Source: CADEDH01 sp965263455
GTDB taxonomy: Bacteria > Actinomycetota > Acidimicrobiia > Acidimicrobiales > SZUA-35
Direction: 5' to 3'
NCBI GenBank assembly: GCA_965263455.1
Contig: CBDHHN010000004.1
Span: 2,294,001 to 2,358,000 of the forward strand
Length of the DNA stretch: 64,000 nt
In this document: positions 1-8,453 of the stretch, piece after piece
Layout of the letters: every line of letters starts with the position of its first letter
Position numbering within the stretch: the stretch's first letter is position 1
Position numbers and translations under genes: made by a program
Notes under the pieces: model-generated
Database searches by the model: none
What the model saw: the letters and a program-made list of their open reading frames with translations, nothing else
What the model was told of the DNA's origin: nothing

Positions 1-340
1 GAGAGGCTGGTGTTCGGTGGGTTGTCGTTGCACCGGGAGGTCCGGGCGCTGGCCTGCGGCGGCGGGAGCATGCGCCGGTTCCGTTCTGAGGCCGCGGCCG
101 GTACCGAGGGCGGCGCTCAGAGGCGATGTGGGGGCCGAGCAGGGGCGCCGATGAGGAGTTGGGCGCGCGCGTCCCTTGGAGCGCCTCAGAACGGCAGTTG
201 ACGTCTCTGAGGGTACGACCGCGCCGTCGAGGCGACCGGCGCGCACGAGGGCACCGCCGCCTCGTCCGGCAGTGCCGCCCAAGTCGTCCCCGCTTGATGC
301 CCGGCATCTACCCAGCGAGAGGGAGGTTCCGGGGCGGGCC

Positions 341-458
341 GGGTATGGACGGGGACAGGCTTGGTCGGTGCCGGGGGCGATTGGGTATGCCTGGGTACGT
401 CCGGGTACATCTGGGTGCGCTCGGGTGCGATCGGGTGCATCTGGGGTTGAGCCTGGGT
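341..458 (+). repeat. 10-bp tandem GGGT iteron array A (candidate centromere)
   Basis: From 381 to 440 six consecutive 10-bp units share the pattern YYGGGTRYRY, with GGGT at 383, 393, 403, 413, 423 and 433. Two weaker units follow (about 443 and 455), and an isolated copy at 341 sits 42 bp, or four helical turns, upstream. The exact 10-bp spacing puts the motif on one DNA face. Such arrays are known as binding sites for ribbon-helix-helix partition proteins. Here the array precedes a ParA-like gene and a probable ribbon-helix-helix gene. The rest of 1-820 shows no convincing gene on either strand. Confidence 0.6.
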
Positions 459-820
459 GTGAAGGGGAGGGGCGAGGGCGCAGCTGGGGGCCGACGACGG
501 CCTGAGGGCAACACCGCTCGGTGGCGCCGAGACCGCCACGGTGAGCTCGCATCCGCCGGACGCTGCCGGGACGCGAGGCCGCAGCCGTCGGGCGTCGGGA
601 TGGGCGCATCGTCGGCCACGGCCTGGATCGACCTGAGGGTGCGGGACGACGCCCTGGCCTCGGGGGCGGCCGGCTCGGTCACGCGGGCGGTCGGTAGCGG
701 CGAGAGCGAGCGGCTCTCGGCCGGGCTCCGTCTGCGCCGCGAGGTCCGGGCTCGGCGACGTGGCTCCCGACGGCACCGCATCCTCGCTCCACTCCCACCA
801 CCCCATCGCCACCGTCGAGT

Positions 821-919
821 ACCCGCGCTAGGCCCAGGTATCCCCAGCGGAGCCCGCCTTGTCCCCGATCCAACCCGCCCGACACCCGCCCGATACCCAC
901 GCCGCCCACCCTCACACCC
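821..919 (-). repeat. Inverted ACCC/CCC phased array B
   Basis: CCC triplets recur about every 10-11 bp: 822, 833, 842, 853, 863, 874, 885, 896, 905 and 917. The best copies read ACCC (873, 884, 895, 916). On the minus strand these are GGGT motifs like those of arrays A and C, in the opposite orientation. It sits between array A and the ParA-like gene and is the least regular of the three. Confidence 0.45.
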
Positions 920-947
920 GTTGCGCAACCTTTCGACCCCCAGCCGC

Positions 948-1004
948 GGGTATGATTCGGGTTCCAGCGGGTTGAGCTGGGTGTGCACAGGGTACGGACT
1001 GGGA
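948..1004 (+). repeat. Phased GGGT array C at the parA-like start
   Basis: GGGT occurs at 948, 959, 969, 979 and 990, and GGGA at 1001, with spacings of 11, 10, 10, 11 and 11 bp. The last unit contains the ribosome binding site of the ParA-like gene. Protein bound here would be placed to repress that gene, as partition operators often do. The motif matches array A (GGGTATG and GGGTACG are shared). Confidence 0.5.
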
Positions 1005-1016
1005 GGGGAATCCACG

Positions 1017-1892
1017 ATGACACAGACCATTCCCAACTCGATCGTGGTTGGGATCGGCAAGGGCGGCAGCTGCAAAACCACGCTGGCCAGTCAGCTCTCG
1101 GGCATCTGGTCGAGCGAGGGCAAGCGCGTCCTGTTGGCCGATCTCGACGTCCAGGCCTCGGCCACCAAGGTCGTTGGCCTCAATCCTCGGGAGGTCGGCG
1201 ACGGCCGCCACCTGATGGACGCCGTCATGTACGGCGACGACCTCCAGACCGTGCCGGCCCGCGACAACCTGGACGTGATCGCCGCCGGCCGCCACACCAA
1301 GACGCTGACCCACCACCTCGTGACCGTCGACAACGGGCCCGAGGCGTTCTCGGTCCCCTTCGAGAAGCTCATGGCCAGCGGCCGCTTCGACCGCATCGTG
1401 TTCGACCTTCCCCCCTCGGGCTCGTCCCGCCTGGCCGACATGGCCATGCAGACCGGCAAGTACCTTCTGGTTCCGACCAGCTCCGGCGTCGACAACCTCG
1501 AGGGACTTCGGGTACTGGCCGAGGAATTGGAGTCGCTCGAGTCCGACATCCTTCTGCTCGGGGTGGTCCTCATGCGGATCGGGGCCGGCGCACCTCGCAA
1601 ACGGGCCGATACCCGAGCGGAGGTGGCGGAGATCCTCGACGGCGTTGCCGACCCGTTCCAAACCATCATCCGTGATGCCGGTACCGCCTACGACGACAGC
1701 CGGAAGGCCGGGCTCTTCCTCCACGAGTACGCCGAATGGGCCACCACGGTCTCGGTGGCCAACCAGATCCACACCGGGATCAAGATCCCGTCCAACCTGA
1801 GCGACCTGGCCCGTGAGTTCTACGAACTCGCCGATGAGGTCGACGATCGGATCGCCTTGGCCGAACGTCTGCTCAGCGGGGCTGAGGCATGA
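1017..1892 (+). CDS. ParA-like partition/positioning ATPase
   Basis: A 291-residue member of the ParA/MinD (SIMIBI) ATPase class. The deviant Walker A is KGGSCKTT (residues 15-22), with the signature first Lys. Residues about 41-46 (ADLDVQ) form the second motif, and RIVFDLPP (about 126-133) is Walker B. ATP-driven dimerisation on DNA would move or space a cargo such as DNA or a protein complex. The start is ATG 1017, because GGGAGGGG lies 8 nt upstream; the open frame extends much further left with no family similarity. Its stop overlaps the next start (ATGA), so the two genes are translationally coupled. Unlike canonical chromosomal parA it has no adjacent ParB and lies divergent from the trx genes. 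The Cys in place of the usual Gly in the P-loop is unusual. Cargo is unknown. Confidence 0.88.
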   Translation: MTQTIPNSIVVGIGKGGSCKTTLASQLSGIWSSEGKRVLLADLDVQASATKVVGLNPREVGDGRHLMDAVMYGDDLQTVPARDNLDVIAAGRHTKTLTHHLVTVDNGPEAFSVPFEKLMASGRFDRIVFDLPPSGSSRLADMAMQTGKYLLVPTSSGVDNLEGLRVLAEELESLESDILLLGVVLMRIGAGAPRKRADTRAEVAEILDGVADPFQTIIRDAGTAYDDSRKAGLFLHEYAEWATTVSVANQIHTGIKIPSNLSDLAREFYELADEVDDRIALAERLLSGAEA

Positions 1893-2698
1893 CCGACAAG
1901 CCGACGCTGGGCAAGGCGCGGGGGCTCAACTCGATCGCCGATCCCCGCCAGTTCAAGGGCTCGGGGGCGGGCCGGGCCAAGCTCGCCGGTCGCCGCAACG
2001 AGGAGCCACCTCCGCCCCCTCCCCCACCTCGCGCCGACCCCGCGGTCGACGAGGCGGCCCGGGTCGACTCCGGCTCCGGAGCCGAGCCGACCGGCGACGC
2101 CGATCGGGCGACGCCGGTGGCCGAGGCCCGAACCACCACCCGGACTCCGAACCCGCCAGCGCCGTCACCTTCCACCTCGCCTTCCCCTCCTCCTTCGACT
2201 CGGGACGACAGCGGGGCCGGGGCCCGATCCGAGCTGGTGACGAGCCCTCGCCAGGAGGGCTTGTCGGTCGCGCAGCCCGCCGCCGACGCCCGAAGCGCCA
2301 ACTCCGCCGGTCAGGCCTCGGCCCGCCGGACGGAGCCCGCCGCCCGGACCCTTCCCTCGCCCCATCGGGCCGTCCAGCCCGGCGTGCAACGGAAGCGCCG
2401 TGAGCTGACGGTGCCGACCCAGGTGGCCGAGGCCCTCGCCGCCACCGGCATCAACGCCGCCGACGTCGTCATGGCCGGCTACCGAAGCCACGGCGACGCC
2501 ATCTACGCCGGGGCCGGAGGCCGGACCGCGGCCCGCGGCCGGACCCGGCTTCGCCTCTCGATCTCCGACGCCGAGTTCGATCAGATCACCCGTCTCGGCC
2601 TGGCCCGAGGTTGGAACCGGTCCGAGACCGTGTCGGTCATCCTCGCCATGCACCTGGGTACGCAACCCGCGGTGGAGCCGGGCGCTGCCGGCTCCTGA
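1889..2698 (+). CDS. ParA-partner protein, probable ribbon-helix-helix DNA binder
   Basis: A 269-residue protein coupled to the ParA-like gene by a 4-nt overlap. Residues about 35-160 are low-complexity Pro/Ala/Arg-rich and probably disordered. The C-terminus (about 219-258) looks like a ribbon-helix-helix fold: a strand RLRLSIS, a helix, a turn with GWNRSE, then a second helix. Centromere-binding partners of plasmid ParA proteins often combine a flexible arm with this fold. The iteron arrays upstream fit it as the binding site. No database family was recognised; the fold call is from pattern only. Confidence 0.65.
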   Translation: MTDKPTLGKARGLNSIADPRQFKGSGAGRAKLAGRRNEEPPPPPPPPRADPAVDEAARVDSGSGAEPTGDADRATPVAEARTTTRTPNPPAPSPSTSPSPPPSTRDDSGAGARSELVTSPRQEGLSVAQPAADARSANSAGQASARRTEPAARTLPSPHRAVQPGVQRKRRELTVPTQVAEALAATGINAADVVMAGYRSHGDAIYAGAGGRTAARGRTRLRLSISDAEFDQITRLGLARGWNRSETVSVILAMHLGTQPAVEPGAAGS

Positions 2699-2777
2699 GA
2701 TCAGCGGGCCGGGCCCGAGGCGGACCGCAGCCACCCCACTGCCGGGGGCCGGACATGGAGGACCCGACCGACCACGG

Positions 2778-2815
2778 CAAAACGGCGAGCGGCCGCCCCG
2801 AAGGACGGCCGCTCG
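2778..2815 (-). terminator. Rho-independent terminator of the trx genes
   Basis: A 10-bp stem (2786-2795 with 2806-2815, CGAGCGGCCG and its complement) with a 10-nt loop. Read on the minus strand it is followed by GCCGTTTTG, giving a short U run. It lies 49 bp after the trxA stop. The convergent ParA-partner gene may use it as well. Confidence 0.6.
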
Positions 2816-2863
2816 GTCACTCTGGTCGGCGCCCGGGCGGGGCACCGACGGGGGATGGTGGGG

Positions 2864-3184
2864 TCAGAGACCGAGCTCGGCCATGAGCTGGGCCTTGCCC
2901 TTGGCTCCGACGATCCGCTTCTCCACCTCGCCGTTGCGGAACAGCAGCATGGTCGGGATGCTCATCACGCCATAGCGCTGGGCCACGCCGGGATTCTCAT
3001 CCACGTTCAGCTTGGTGATCTTCACGACCCCGTCCTGCTCCTCGGCGATCTCGTCGAGGATCGGGGCCACCATCTTGCACGGGCCGCACCATTCGGCCCA
3101 GAAGTCAACGACCACGGGCTCCGCCGAGCCGTTGATGGTCTCGTCGAACGTCGTCTCGTCGAGCTGACTCACTTTGTCGGACAT
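2864..3184 (-). CDS. trxA: Thioredoxin
   Basis: A 106-residue cytosolic thioredoxin of normal family length with the WCGPCK active site and the cis-Pro segment SIPT. It reduces protein disulfides and is recycled by the thioredoxin reductase encoded just upstream on the same strand. ATG 3184 is preferred over the longer frame from 3265 because the protein then begins right before the thioredoxin fold and an AAGAAGG site lies about 10 nt upstream. A 114-bp gap separates it from trxB, so both shared and separate transcription are possible. Confidence 0.97.
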   Translation of the reverse strand: MSDKVSQLDETTFDETINGSAEPVVVDFWAEWCGPCKMVAPILDEIAEEQDGVVKITKLNVDENPGVAQRYGVMSIPTMLLFRNGEVEKRIVGAKGKAQLMAELGL

Positions 3185-3298
3185 GGGCTTTGCCTTCTTT
3201 CGGAGGAGAATTGCGATCGTGAAACCCGACCGGCCGGGTCGGTATTCCGGACACCGCCTGACCACCGAGACTAGTGGCCGGTCGGGACCCCGGCCGCT

Positions 3299-4297
3299 TC
3301 AGTCGGCGGCCACCGCGGTCTCGGCCGCGGCGTGGGCGTCCTCCTGGGCCTCCAGCCAGCGCTCGGCGTCGATGGCGGCGGTGCAACCGGAGCCGGCCGA
3401 GGTGATGGCCTGCCGGTAGACGGAGTCCTGGACGTCACCGCAGCCGAACACGCCTTCGATGCTGGTCCGGGCGCTAGGGGCCTGGGTCACGAGGTACCCC
3501 TCGTCCGACAGCTCGACCTGGCCGACGAACAGGTCGGTGTTGGGTCGGTGGCCGATGGCCACGAACAGCCCGGTCACGGCCAACTCCGACCGCTCGTCGG
3601 TCTTGTTGTTGACCACCATGAGACCCTCGACCGAATCCTCGCCCTTGATCCCGGTCACCTCGGTGTCCCACAGGAACCGGATCTTCTCGTTGGCGAAGGC
3701 CCGTTCCTGCATGATCTTCGACGCCCGAAGCTCGTCCCGGCGGTGGATGATGGTCACGGTCCGGGCGAACTTGGTGAGGAACGTGGCCTCCTCGAGGGCC
3801 GAGTCGCCGCCGCCCACCACGGCGATGTCCTGATCCCGGAAGAAGAAGCCGTCACAGGTGGCACAGGTCGACACGCCGTGGCCGATGAGCCGGGTCTCGT
3901 TGGGCAGACCGAGCATGAGGCTCTTGGCGCCGGTGGCGATGATCAGCGACTTGGCCAGGTAGGTCGGCTCGGCCGCCTCCGGATCGCCGACCCAGACCTT
4001 GAACGGCCGCGCCGACAGATCGACCCGGGACGCCTTGACCGTCTCCATGACGGCGCCGAAGCGGGCCGCTTGTTCCCGGAAGCTCATCATCAGCTCCGGA
4101 CCCATCACCCCTTCGGGGAATCCCGGGTAGTTCTCGACATCGGTGGTCAGCATCAGCTGGCCCCCGGGCTGATCCCCGGTGGACGACGGCTCACCCTCGA
4201 GCACCAGCGGGTCGAGCGAGGCCCGGGCCGTGTAGATGGCGGCCGTGAGGCCCGCCGGGCCGCTGCCGATGATGACGACCTCACGCAACTCGGCCAT
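3299..4297 (-). CDS. trxB: Thioredoxin reductase
   Basis: A 332-residue low-molecular-weight thioredoxin reductase that passes electrons from NADPH through FAD to thioredoxin. Visible are the N-terminal FAD motif GSGPAG, the redox pair CATC in a STCATCDG context, the NADPH motif VGGGDSA, and the C-terminal FAD motif with GCGDV. The start ATG 4297 is supported by GAAGGAG 6 nt upstream; the frame reaches further back without family similarity. It lies between sigma/anti-sigma genes and trxA, as in the mycobacterial sigM-trxB-trxA neighbourhood. Confidence 0.97.
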   Translation of the reverse strand: MAELREVVIIGSGPAGLTAAIYTARASLDPLVLEGEPSSTGDQPGGQLMLTTDVENYPGFPEGVMGPELMMSFREQAARFGAVMETVKASRVDLSARPFKVWVGDPEAAEPTYLAKSLIIATGAKSLMLGLPNETRLIGHGVSTCATCDGFFFRDQDIAVVGGGDSALEEATFLTKFARTVTIIHRRDELRASKIMQERAFANEKIRFLWDTEVTGIKGEDSVEGLMVVNNKTDERSELAVTGLFVAIGHRPNTDLFVGQVELSDEGYLVTQAPSARTSIEGVFGCGDVQDSVYRQAITSAGSGCTAAIDAERWLEAQEDAHAAAETAVAAD

Positions 4298-4390
4298 CGG
4301 TACTCCTTCACAGTCGATAACTCGGTCCCCGGCGTGCGCCGCGACCGATACACGAACCACCGAGCGGGGGTTGAACTTCCCCCGGCGGGG

Positions 4391-4747
4391 TCAGCGCTCC
4401 TTGCGCCTCCACAGGAACAGACCCGGGATCATGAACAGCGTACCGATGATGAAATAGGCGGCCCAGGTCTCGCCCGGATCGACCCCGGGAATGAGCTCCG
4501 TCGCCACCACCAGAAGCCGGATCAGCAGGATCAGGGCCAACACCGCCACCACGAGCGAGATCAGGCCCATGGCCAGGGCGTAGACCAGGATCCGGGAGGC
4601 CGACAGGGCAGGGCCCGTGGTCTTGGACCGGACGGTGCCCACGTACTGCACCACGGTGGACGACGCCCGCGACGCCCAGTCGTCGACGTCGGGCAGGCGG
4701 TCGAGCAGCGGTTCTGCGGACGCGGGGGCGGAGTCACGATCGGCCAT
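4391..4747 (-). CDS. Small two-helix membrane protein
   Basis: A 118-residue protein with a soluble N-terminus of about 45 residues, a long hydrophobic stretch (about 53-80) and a second one (about 93-112), ending in a basic RRKER tail. No family was recognised. A TAGGCT box (4756-4761, minus strand) lies 8 nt before the ATG and there is no ribosome binding site, which suggests leaderless expression. It sits between the anti-sigma and trxB genes. Confidence 0.75.
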   Translation of the reverse strand: MADRDSAPASAEPLLDRLPDVDDWASRASSTVVQYVGTVRSKTTGPALSASRILVYALAMGLISLVVAVLALILLIRLLVVATELIPGVDPGETWAAYFIIGTLFMIPGLFLWRRKER

Positions 4748-4755
4748 CGGGGAGG

Positions 4756-4761
4756 AGCCTA
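4756..4761 (-). promoter_or_regulatory. -10 box TAGGCT, leaderless
   Basis: TAGGCT on the minus strand ends 8 nt before the ATG at 4747. No clear -35 box is seen. Confidence 0.5.
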
Positions 4762-4806
4762 GCTGGGGCCCCGCGGGCCCTGCTCACCGTTGGGGTGACC
4801 CGCCCG

Positions 4807-5793
4807 TCAGCCCAGGGGAGCGCAGCCCCCGTCGACCAGGGTGAAGGCCCGCGAGCCGTCGGCTTCGTCGGTCACGATCAGCTCGGCGTTCACGACCGAT
4901 TCGTCGGGGCCGATGCCAAGCGGCACGAACCCGACCGGCCGGCCCGGTCGTTGGAGGGCGAAGGCGCACTGCGACAGCTCGGGCGCCAACAGTTCGCCAT
5001 CGGCCAGTTCGGTCAGCTCCTCGGGTGCCGGGACCTCGGGGAACCGACGCCGGGCCTCCTCCACCAGTTCGGTCGACGCCGGGGGTGCCGTGGTGGTCGA
5101 GGGCGCCGCCTGGTCGACGCCACCGTTCCCGCTCTCGTCCCCCGTCTCGTCGCTGGCCGGAGCCGTCGGGGCGACGCTCTGGGATTCGGCGCCGGCCTCG
5201 GCGTCGTCCTGGCCTCCGGCGTCGTCGGCCGCGGTGTCGCTCTCACCCTCGGCCGCCAGGGCCCGGGCCCCGTCGTCCTCGGCCTCGTCCGCGGTGGACT
5301 CCTCGGCCGCGTCGTCGGTGGACTCCTCGGCCGTCTCGAACGCCACGGCAGCATCCTCGTCGTCGCTTCCGCCGGGGAGTGCCACGAGGGCGGCGAACCC
5401 CAGCCCGCCCACGACGAGCACGGCGGCCGCCGCCGTCCCCAACCAGGCCGGGAGGCGGCGGACCGATTCGTCAGCCTCCGGCCTCGTCCGGACCGTTCGC
5501 CGATGGCGGGCCTCGGACAACGAGATCACGGGATCGGCCGGGTCCGCCGCCTCCTCGGCGACGACGCCACCACCGGCCGGGTCGCCGAGCGCATCGAAGG
5601 CCCCGAGGGCGGTGGCCAGGTGGTCGGCCCGGAGGCCGGGTGGTGGTCCCGGGACCTGGGCCACGTCGTCGGCCAGGGCCCGAAGGGCGCGAGCTTCGGC
5701 CCGGAGGCGGGGGTCGCCCTCGACCAGGGCCACCTCCTCGGGGCTGGCCTCACCGTCGATGTAGGCCGACAGGAGCTCGTCGTCGTTGGTCAT
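4807..5793 (-). CDS. Membrane anti-sigma factor
   Basis: A 328-residue single-pass protein. The N-terminus (LLSAYIDGEASPEEV, about 7-21) matches the short anti-sigma domain of RskA/RsmA type and lacks the HxxxCxxC zinc motif. A membrane helix lies at about 116-140. The outer part is very rich in Asp, Glu, Ala, Ser and Thr (about 143-245) and ends in a small globular segment with two Cys. It should hold the co-transcribed ECF sigma factor at the membrane; the gap between the two genes is 4 nt. The signal that releases the sigma factor is not evident. Confidence 0.8.
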   Translation of the reverse strand: MTNDDELLSAYIDGEASPEEVALVEGDPRLRAEARALRALADDVAQVPGPPPGLRADHLATALGAFDALGDPAGGGVVAEEAADPADPVISLSEARHRRTVRTRPEADESVRRLPAWLGTAAAAVLVVGGLGFAALVALPGGSDDEDAAVAFETAEESTDDAAEESTADEAEDDGARALAAEGESDTAADDAGGQDDAEAGAESQSVAPTAPASDETGDESGNGGVDQAAPSTTTAPPASTELVEEARRRFPEVPAPEELTELADGELLAPELSQCAFALQRPGRPVGFVPLGIGPDESVVNAELIVTDEADGSRAFTLVDGGCAPLG

Positions 5794-5797
5794 CGCA

Positions 5798-6343
5798 TCA
5801 TCTCTGACGTCCGCCAGGGGGTACCTGGTTCCCGATCAGATCGGCCAACTGTCGCCGCCCGCGCGCGATCCGGGACTTGACGGTGCCCGTCGGGATGTCC
5901 AGCGTCTCGGCGATCTCGGCGTAATCCAGCCCGGCCACGTCCCGGAGGACGACGGGCATCCGGAACTCCTCGGGCAGCAGGGCCACCGCCTCGTCGATGG
6001 TGACCCGGTCGGCCACCTGCTGATCGACCGGGTCGACCGGCTCGCCGGGCTCGGTGTCGGCCAGGCCGACCAGGGGTCGCCGGTTCTTGCGTCGCATCTC
6101 GTCGAGGCAGGCATTCGACGCAACCCGGTAGCTCCAGGTCTTGAAGCTCGACCGGCCGTCGAAGCGGGGCAGACCCTTCACCACGGCCAGCAGGGCCTCC
6201 TGGCAGGCGTCAGCGGCATCGGCCGGATTCCCGGCGATGCGGTAGCAGACGGCGTACAGACGGTCGTAGTGACGCTGGAGCAACTGGTCCAGCGCCGCCC
6301 GGTTCCCTCCCTGTGCCTGCTCGACGAGCTGCAGGTCCGACAC
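5798..6343 (-). CDS. ECF RNA polymerase sigma factor, SigM-like
   Basis: A 181-residue ECF sigma factor. Region 2 covers about 10-85 (DACQEALLAVVKGLPRF and the SSFKTWSYRVASNA core helix), and region 4 about 120-170 with helix-turn-helix IAETLDIPTGTVKSRIARG. It directs RNA polymerase to stress promoters and is probably held by the downstream anti-sigma factor. Gene order with trxB and trxA matches mycobacterial sigM, so SigM-like is an inference from context. The start is GTG 6343; a TATGCT box lies 13 nt upstream (6357-6362, minus strand). Confidence 0.9.
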   Translation of the reverse strand: MSDLQLVEQAQGGNRAALDQLLQRHYDRLYAVCYRIAGNPADAADACQEALLAVVKGLPRFDGRSSFKTWSYRVASNACLDEMRRKNRRPLVGLADTEPGEPVDPVDQQVADRVTIDEAVALLPEEFRMPVVLRDVAGLDYAEIAETLDIPTGTVKSRIARGRRQLADLIGNQVPPGGRQR

Positions 6344-6402
6344 TTCGATGGGCGCAGCATAAGCCGCCCGACCCGGGCCGGGGCATCAACGACATGGAGC
6401 CG

Positions 6403-8451
6403 TCAGCGGATGACGATCTCGTTGAGCACGAACTGGAAGCGCCCGGCGTCGCTGACGCCGGTGTCGTTGATCCACAGCAGCACCATCGAGCCCTCGGCCC
6501 GTCCCAGTTCCCGAACCTGCCGGTTCGAGCCGGCGGCGACCACGGCGGCGGGCGGGCCCCACTGCTCCGGGTCGGTGCCGAACTCGTCGCCCACGTAGAT
6601 CTCGGCCCGCCAACCCTCGGCCCGGGCGTCCATCTCCACCTGGTTGAGGGGCAGCGACTCCTCCAACGTGAGCAGGAGGCCCACCCCGTCCTTCAGGCCC
6701 GACAGCTCCCGGCGGCGGTAGGGCTCGGTCGTCCAGGCCGTCTCCGGATCACCGTCGAAGGCCAGGGGCACCAGCTCCTCACGTTCCTGCTTCACCTCGT
6801 CGAGCGATTGGGGGTCGAACGATCGTGCGTCCACGATCGTGAGCCCCGGTCCGTCCTCGACGAAGGGGTTCCGGGCCGTTTCGCCCCCGGCCCGAACCAC
6901 GAGCCATCCGACGACGGCCAGACCGATCGCCACCGCCGCCAGCACCACGATCGGGAGCCACCGGGACTGGCGGATCGAATCGTGGGTGGTGGCGCCGCGT
7001 TCGTCGCCGCCGCCGTCGGGTCCGGCCAGGGCGCCGATCAGCTCGACCGACGGGTCGGCCCCTGCCGGTCCGTTGGCGCCGACCGGCGCCTGCTCGGGGC
7101 CTGGTCCCGGGCCGGGATCACCGGCGGGCCAGTGCGGTGGGGCCGGCGTGCCCGGCGGGGCCGATGGTGGTTGGAGCCAACCGGTGCCGGTCCGGTCGGG
7201 TGGGGCCGTCACCCCCGAGCCCGCTCGCCCGGCCCCGTCCCCGGCCGGACCCGATACCGCGGGTCGGGGCAGGGAACCGGTCGGGGCGGGCGGTTGCGCG
7301 TGGGGTCGCGGGCCGGGTTGCTGCTGGGGTGGTGGCCCGGGTTGGCCTTGGGCCGCCCCGCCGTCGAGCGGGAGCGTCCCGGCGCCGGCGGTCGGCACCA
7401 CACCGCCCGAGCCAGGGACCGATCCCGGGCCCGGCCCGGGATCGGTCATCAGGCCCGGATAGGGCACCGGCGTGCGGGGCGGGTCCGGGGGCCGGAGCCC
7501 CTCGGCCACCCCGGGGGGAAGGATGCCGTTGCTGTGCGTGTCGACGGCGAGGCCCCCGTCGGCTCCGGTGTCGCCGGGCGCGGCCGGGGCCGTCGGGTCG
7601 ATGGCGCCCAGGGCCTGGGCCACGTCCTGGGCCGAGGCGTACCGGTGCGTGATGTCGCGGGCCATGAGCCGCAGAATCACCTGTTCGACCGCGGGCGGGA
7701 CGTTGGCCCGGTACCGGCGGACCGATGGTGGCGCCTCCCGGATCCGGGCCAGGGCGGTGGCGGCGTCGGTGTTGGCCCGGAACGGCACCGTCCCGGCCAG
7801 GGCCTCGAACAGCACCACACCCAGCGAATAGAGGTCGGACCGTGGGTCGACCGGTTCGCCGGTGACCTGCTCGGGCGACAGGTACTTGGCCGTCCCCAGC
7901 AGCGTGCCGGTCGTGGTCAGGTCGGCGTCGTCGGCCGCCTTGGCGATACCGAAGTCGGTGACGAGGACCCGCCCGTCGGAGCGGATCATGATGTTGGCCG
8001 GCTTGATGTCGCGGTGGACCAGACCGGCGGCGTGGGCCGCCGACAGGGCTTCGGCGATCTCCTGTCCGATGTCGAGCACCCGTCGCACCGGGAGCGCCCC
8101 CTCCTCGTCGAGAGCCTCCCGAAGGGTGCGGCCGTCGACCAGCTCCATCACGATGGCCTCGAGCCGGGGACCGCTCAGCGTGTCGTAGACCGACACGATC
8201 GACCGGTGCGACAGCCGGGCCGCCGCCACCGCCTCCCGCCGGAACCGCGTGACGAACCCGTCGTCGGTGAGCAGGTGGGGGTGGAGCAACTTCACCGCCA
8301 CATCCCGGTTGAGGTCCAGGTCGCGGGCCGACCACACCTGGGCCATGCCGCCGGCCGCGATCGGGGCGATCAACTGGTAGCGCTCGCCCAGGGTGGCACC
8401 GGCCACAGGGGTGCCCGAAACCGGACCTTCCCCTGAGCCAGACCAAGACAC
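6403..8451 (-). CDS. Membrane Ser/Thr protein kinase with MurJ-type extracellular domain
   Basis: A 682-residue PknB-class kinase. Residues about 24-290 form the kinase domain with the ATP Lys in VAVKLL (K54), HRDIKPAN (about 144) and DFGIAK (about 162), so it looks catalytically complete. A Pro/Gly-rich linker (about 300-470) leads to one membrane helix (about 495-518) and an extracellular domain (about 530-682) with FDGDPETAWTTEPY and LKDGVGLLLTL, typical of discoidin-like domains. The same C-terminal pattern follows the pseudokinase in mycobacterial MviN/MurJ. It sits where mviN would lie, between the DUF6049 protein and the sigma gene, but has no flippase domain. PASTA repeats are absent. 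It starts 2 nt after the upstream stop. Confidence 0.88.
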   Translation of the reverse strand: MSWSGSGEGPVSGTPVAGATLGERYQLIAPIAAGGMAQVWSARDLDLNRDVAVKLLHPHLLTDDGFVTRFRREAVAAARLSHRSIVSVYDTLSGPRLEAIVMELVDGRTLREALDEEGALPVRRVLDIGQEIAEALSAAHAAGLVHRDIKPANIMIRSDGRVLVTDFGIAKAADDADLTTTGTLLGTAKYLSPEQVTGEPVDPRSDLYSLGVVLFEALAGTVPFRANTDAATALARIREAPPSVRRYRANVPPAVEQVILRLMARDITHRYASAQDVAQALGAIDPTAPAAPGDTGADGGLAVDTHSNGILPPGVAEGLRPPDPPRTPVPYPGLMTDPGPGPGSVPGSGGVVPTAGAGTLPLDGGAAQGQPGPPPQQQPGPRPHAQPPAPTGSLPRPAVSGPAGDGAGRAGSGVTAPPDRTGTGWLQPPSAPPGTPAPPHWPAGDPGPGPGPEQAPVGANGPAGADPSVELIGALAGPDGGGDERGATTHDSIRQSRWLPIVVLAAVAIGLAVVGWLVVRAGGETARNPFVEDGPGLTIVDARSFDPQSLDEVKQEREELVPLAFDGDPETAWTTEPYRRRELSGLKDGVGLLLTLEESLPLNQVEMDARAEGWRAEIYVGDEFGTDPEQWGPPAAVVAAGSNRQVRELGRAEGSMVLLWINDTGVSDAGRFQFVLNEIVIR

Positions 8452-8453
8452 CC

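Noticed and set aside
186..1081. Two overlapping minus-strand open frames upstream of the ParA-like gene
   Set aside because: Composition follows the GGGT arrays and no domain is visible. They would also overlap the ParA start region.
6313..8436. 707-residue open frame on the plus strand
   Set aside because: Antisense to the kinase gene, whose catalytic motifs are unmistakable.
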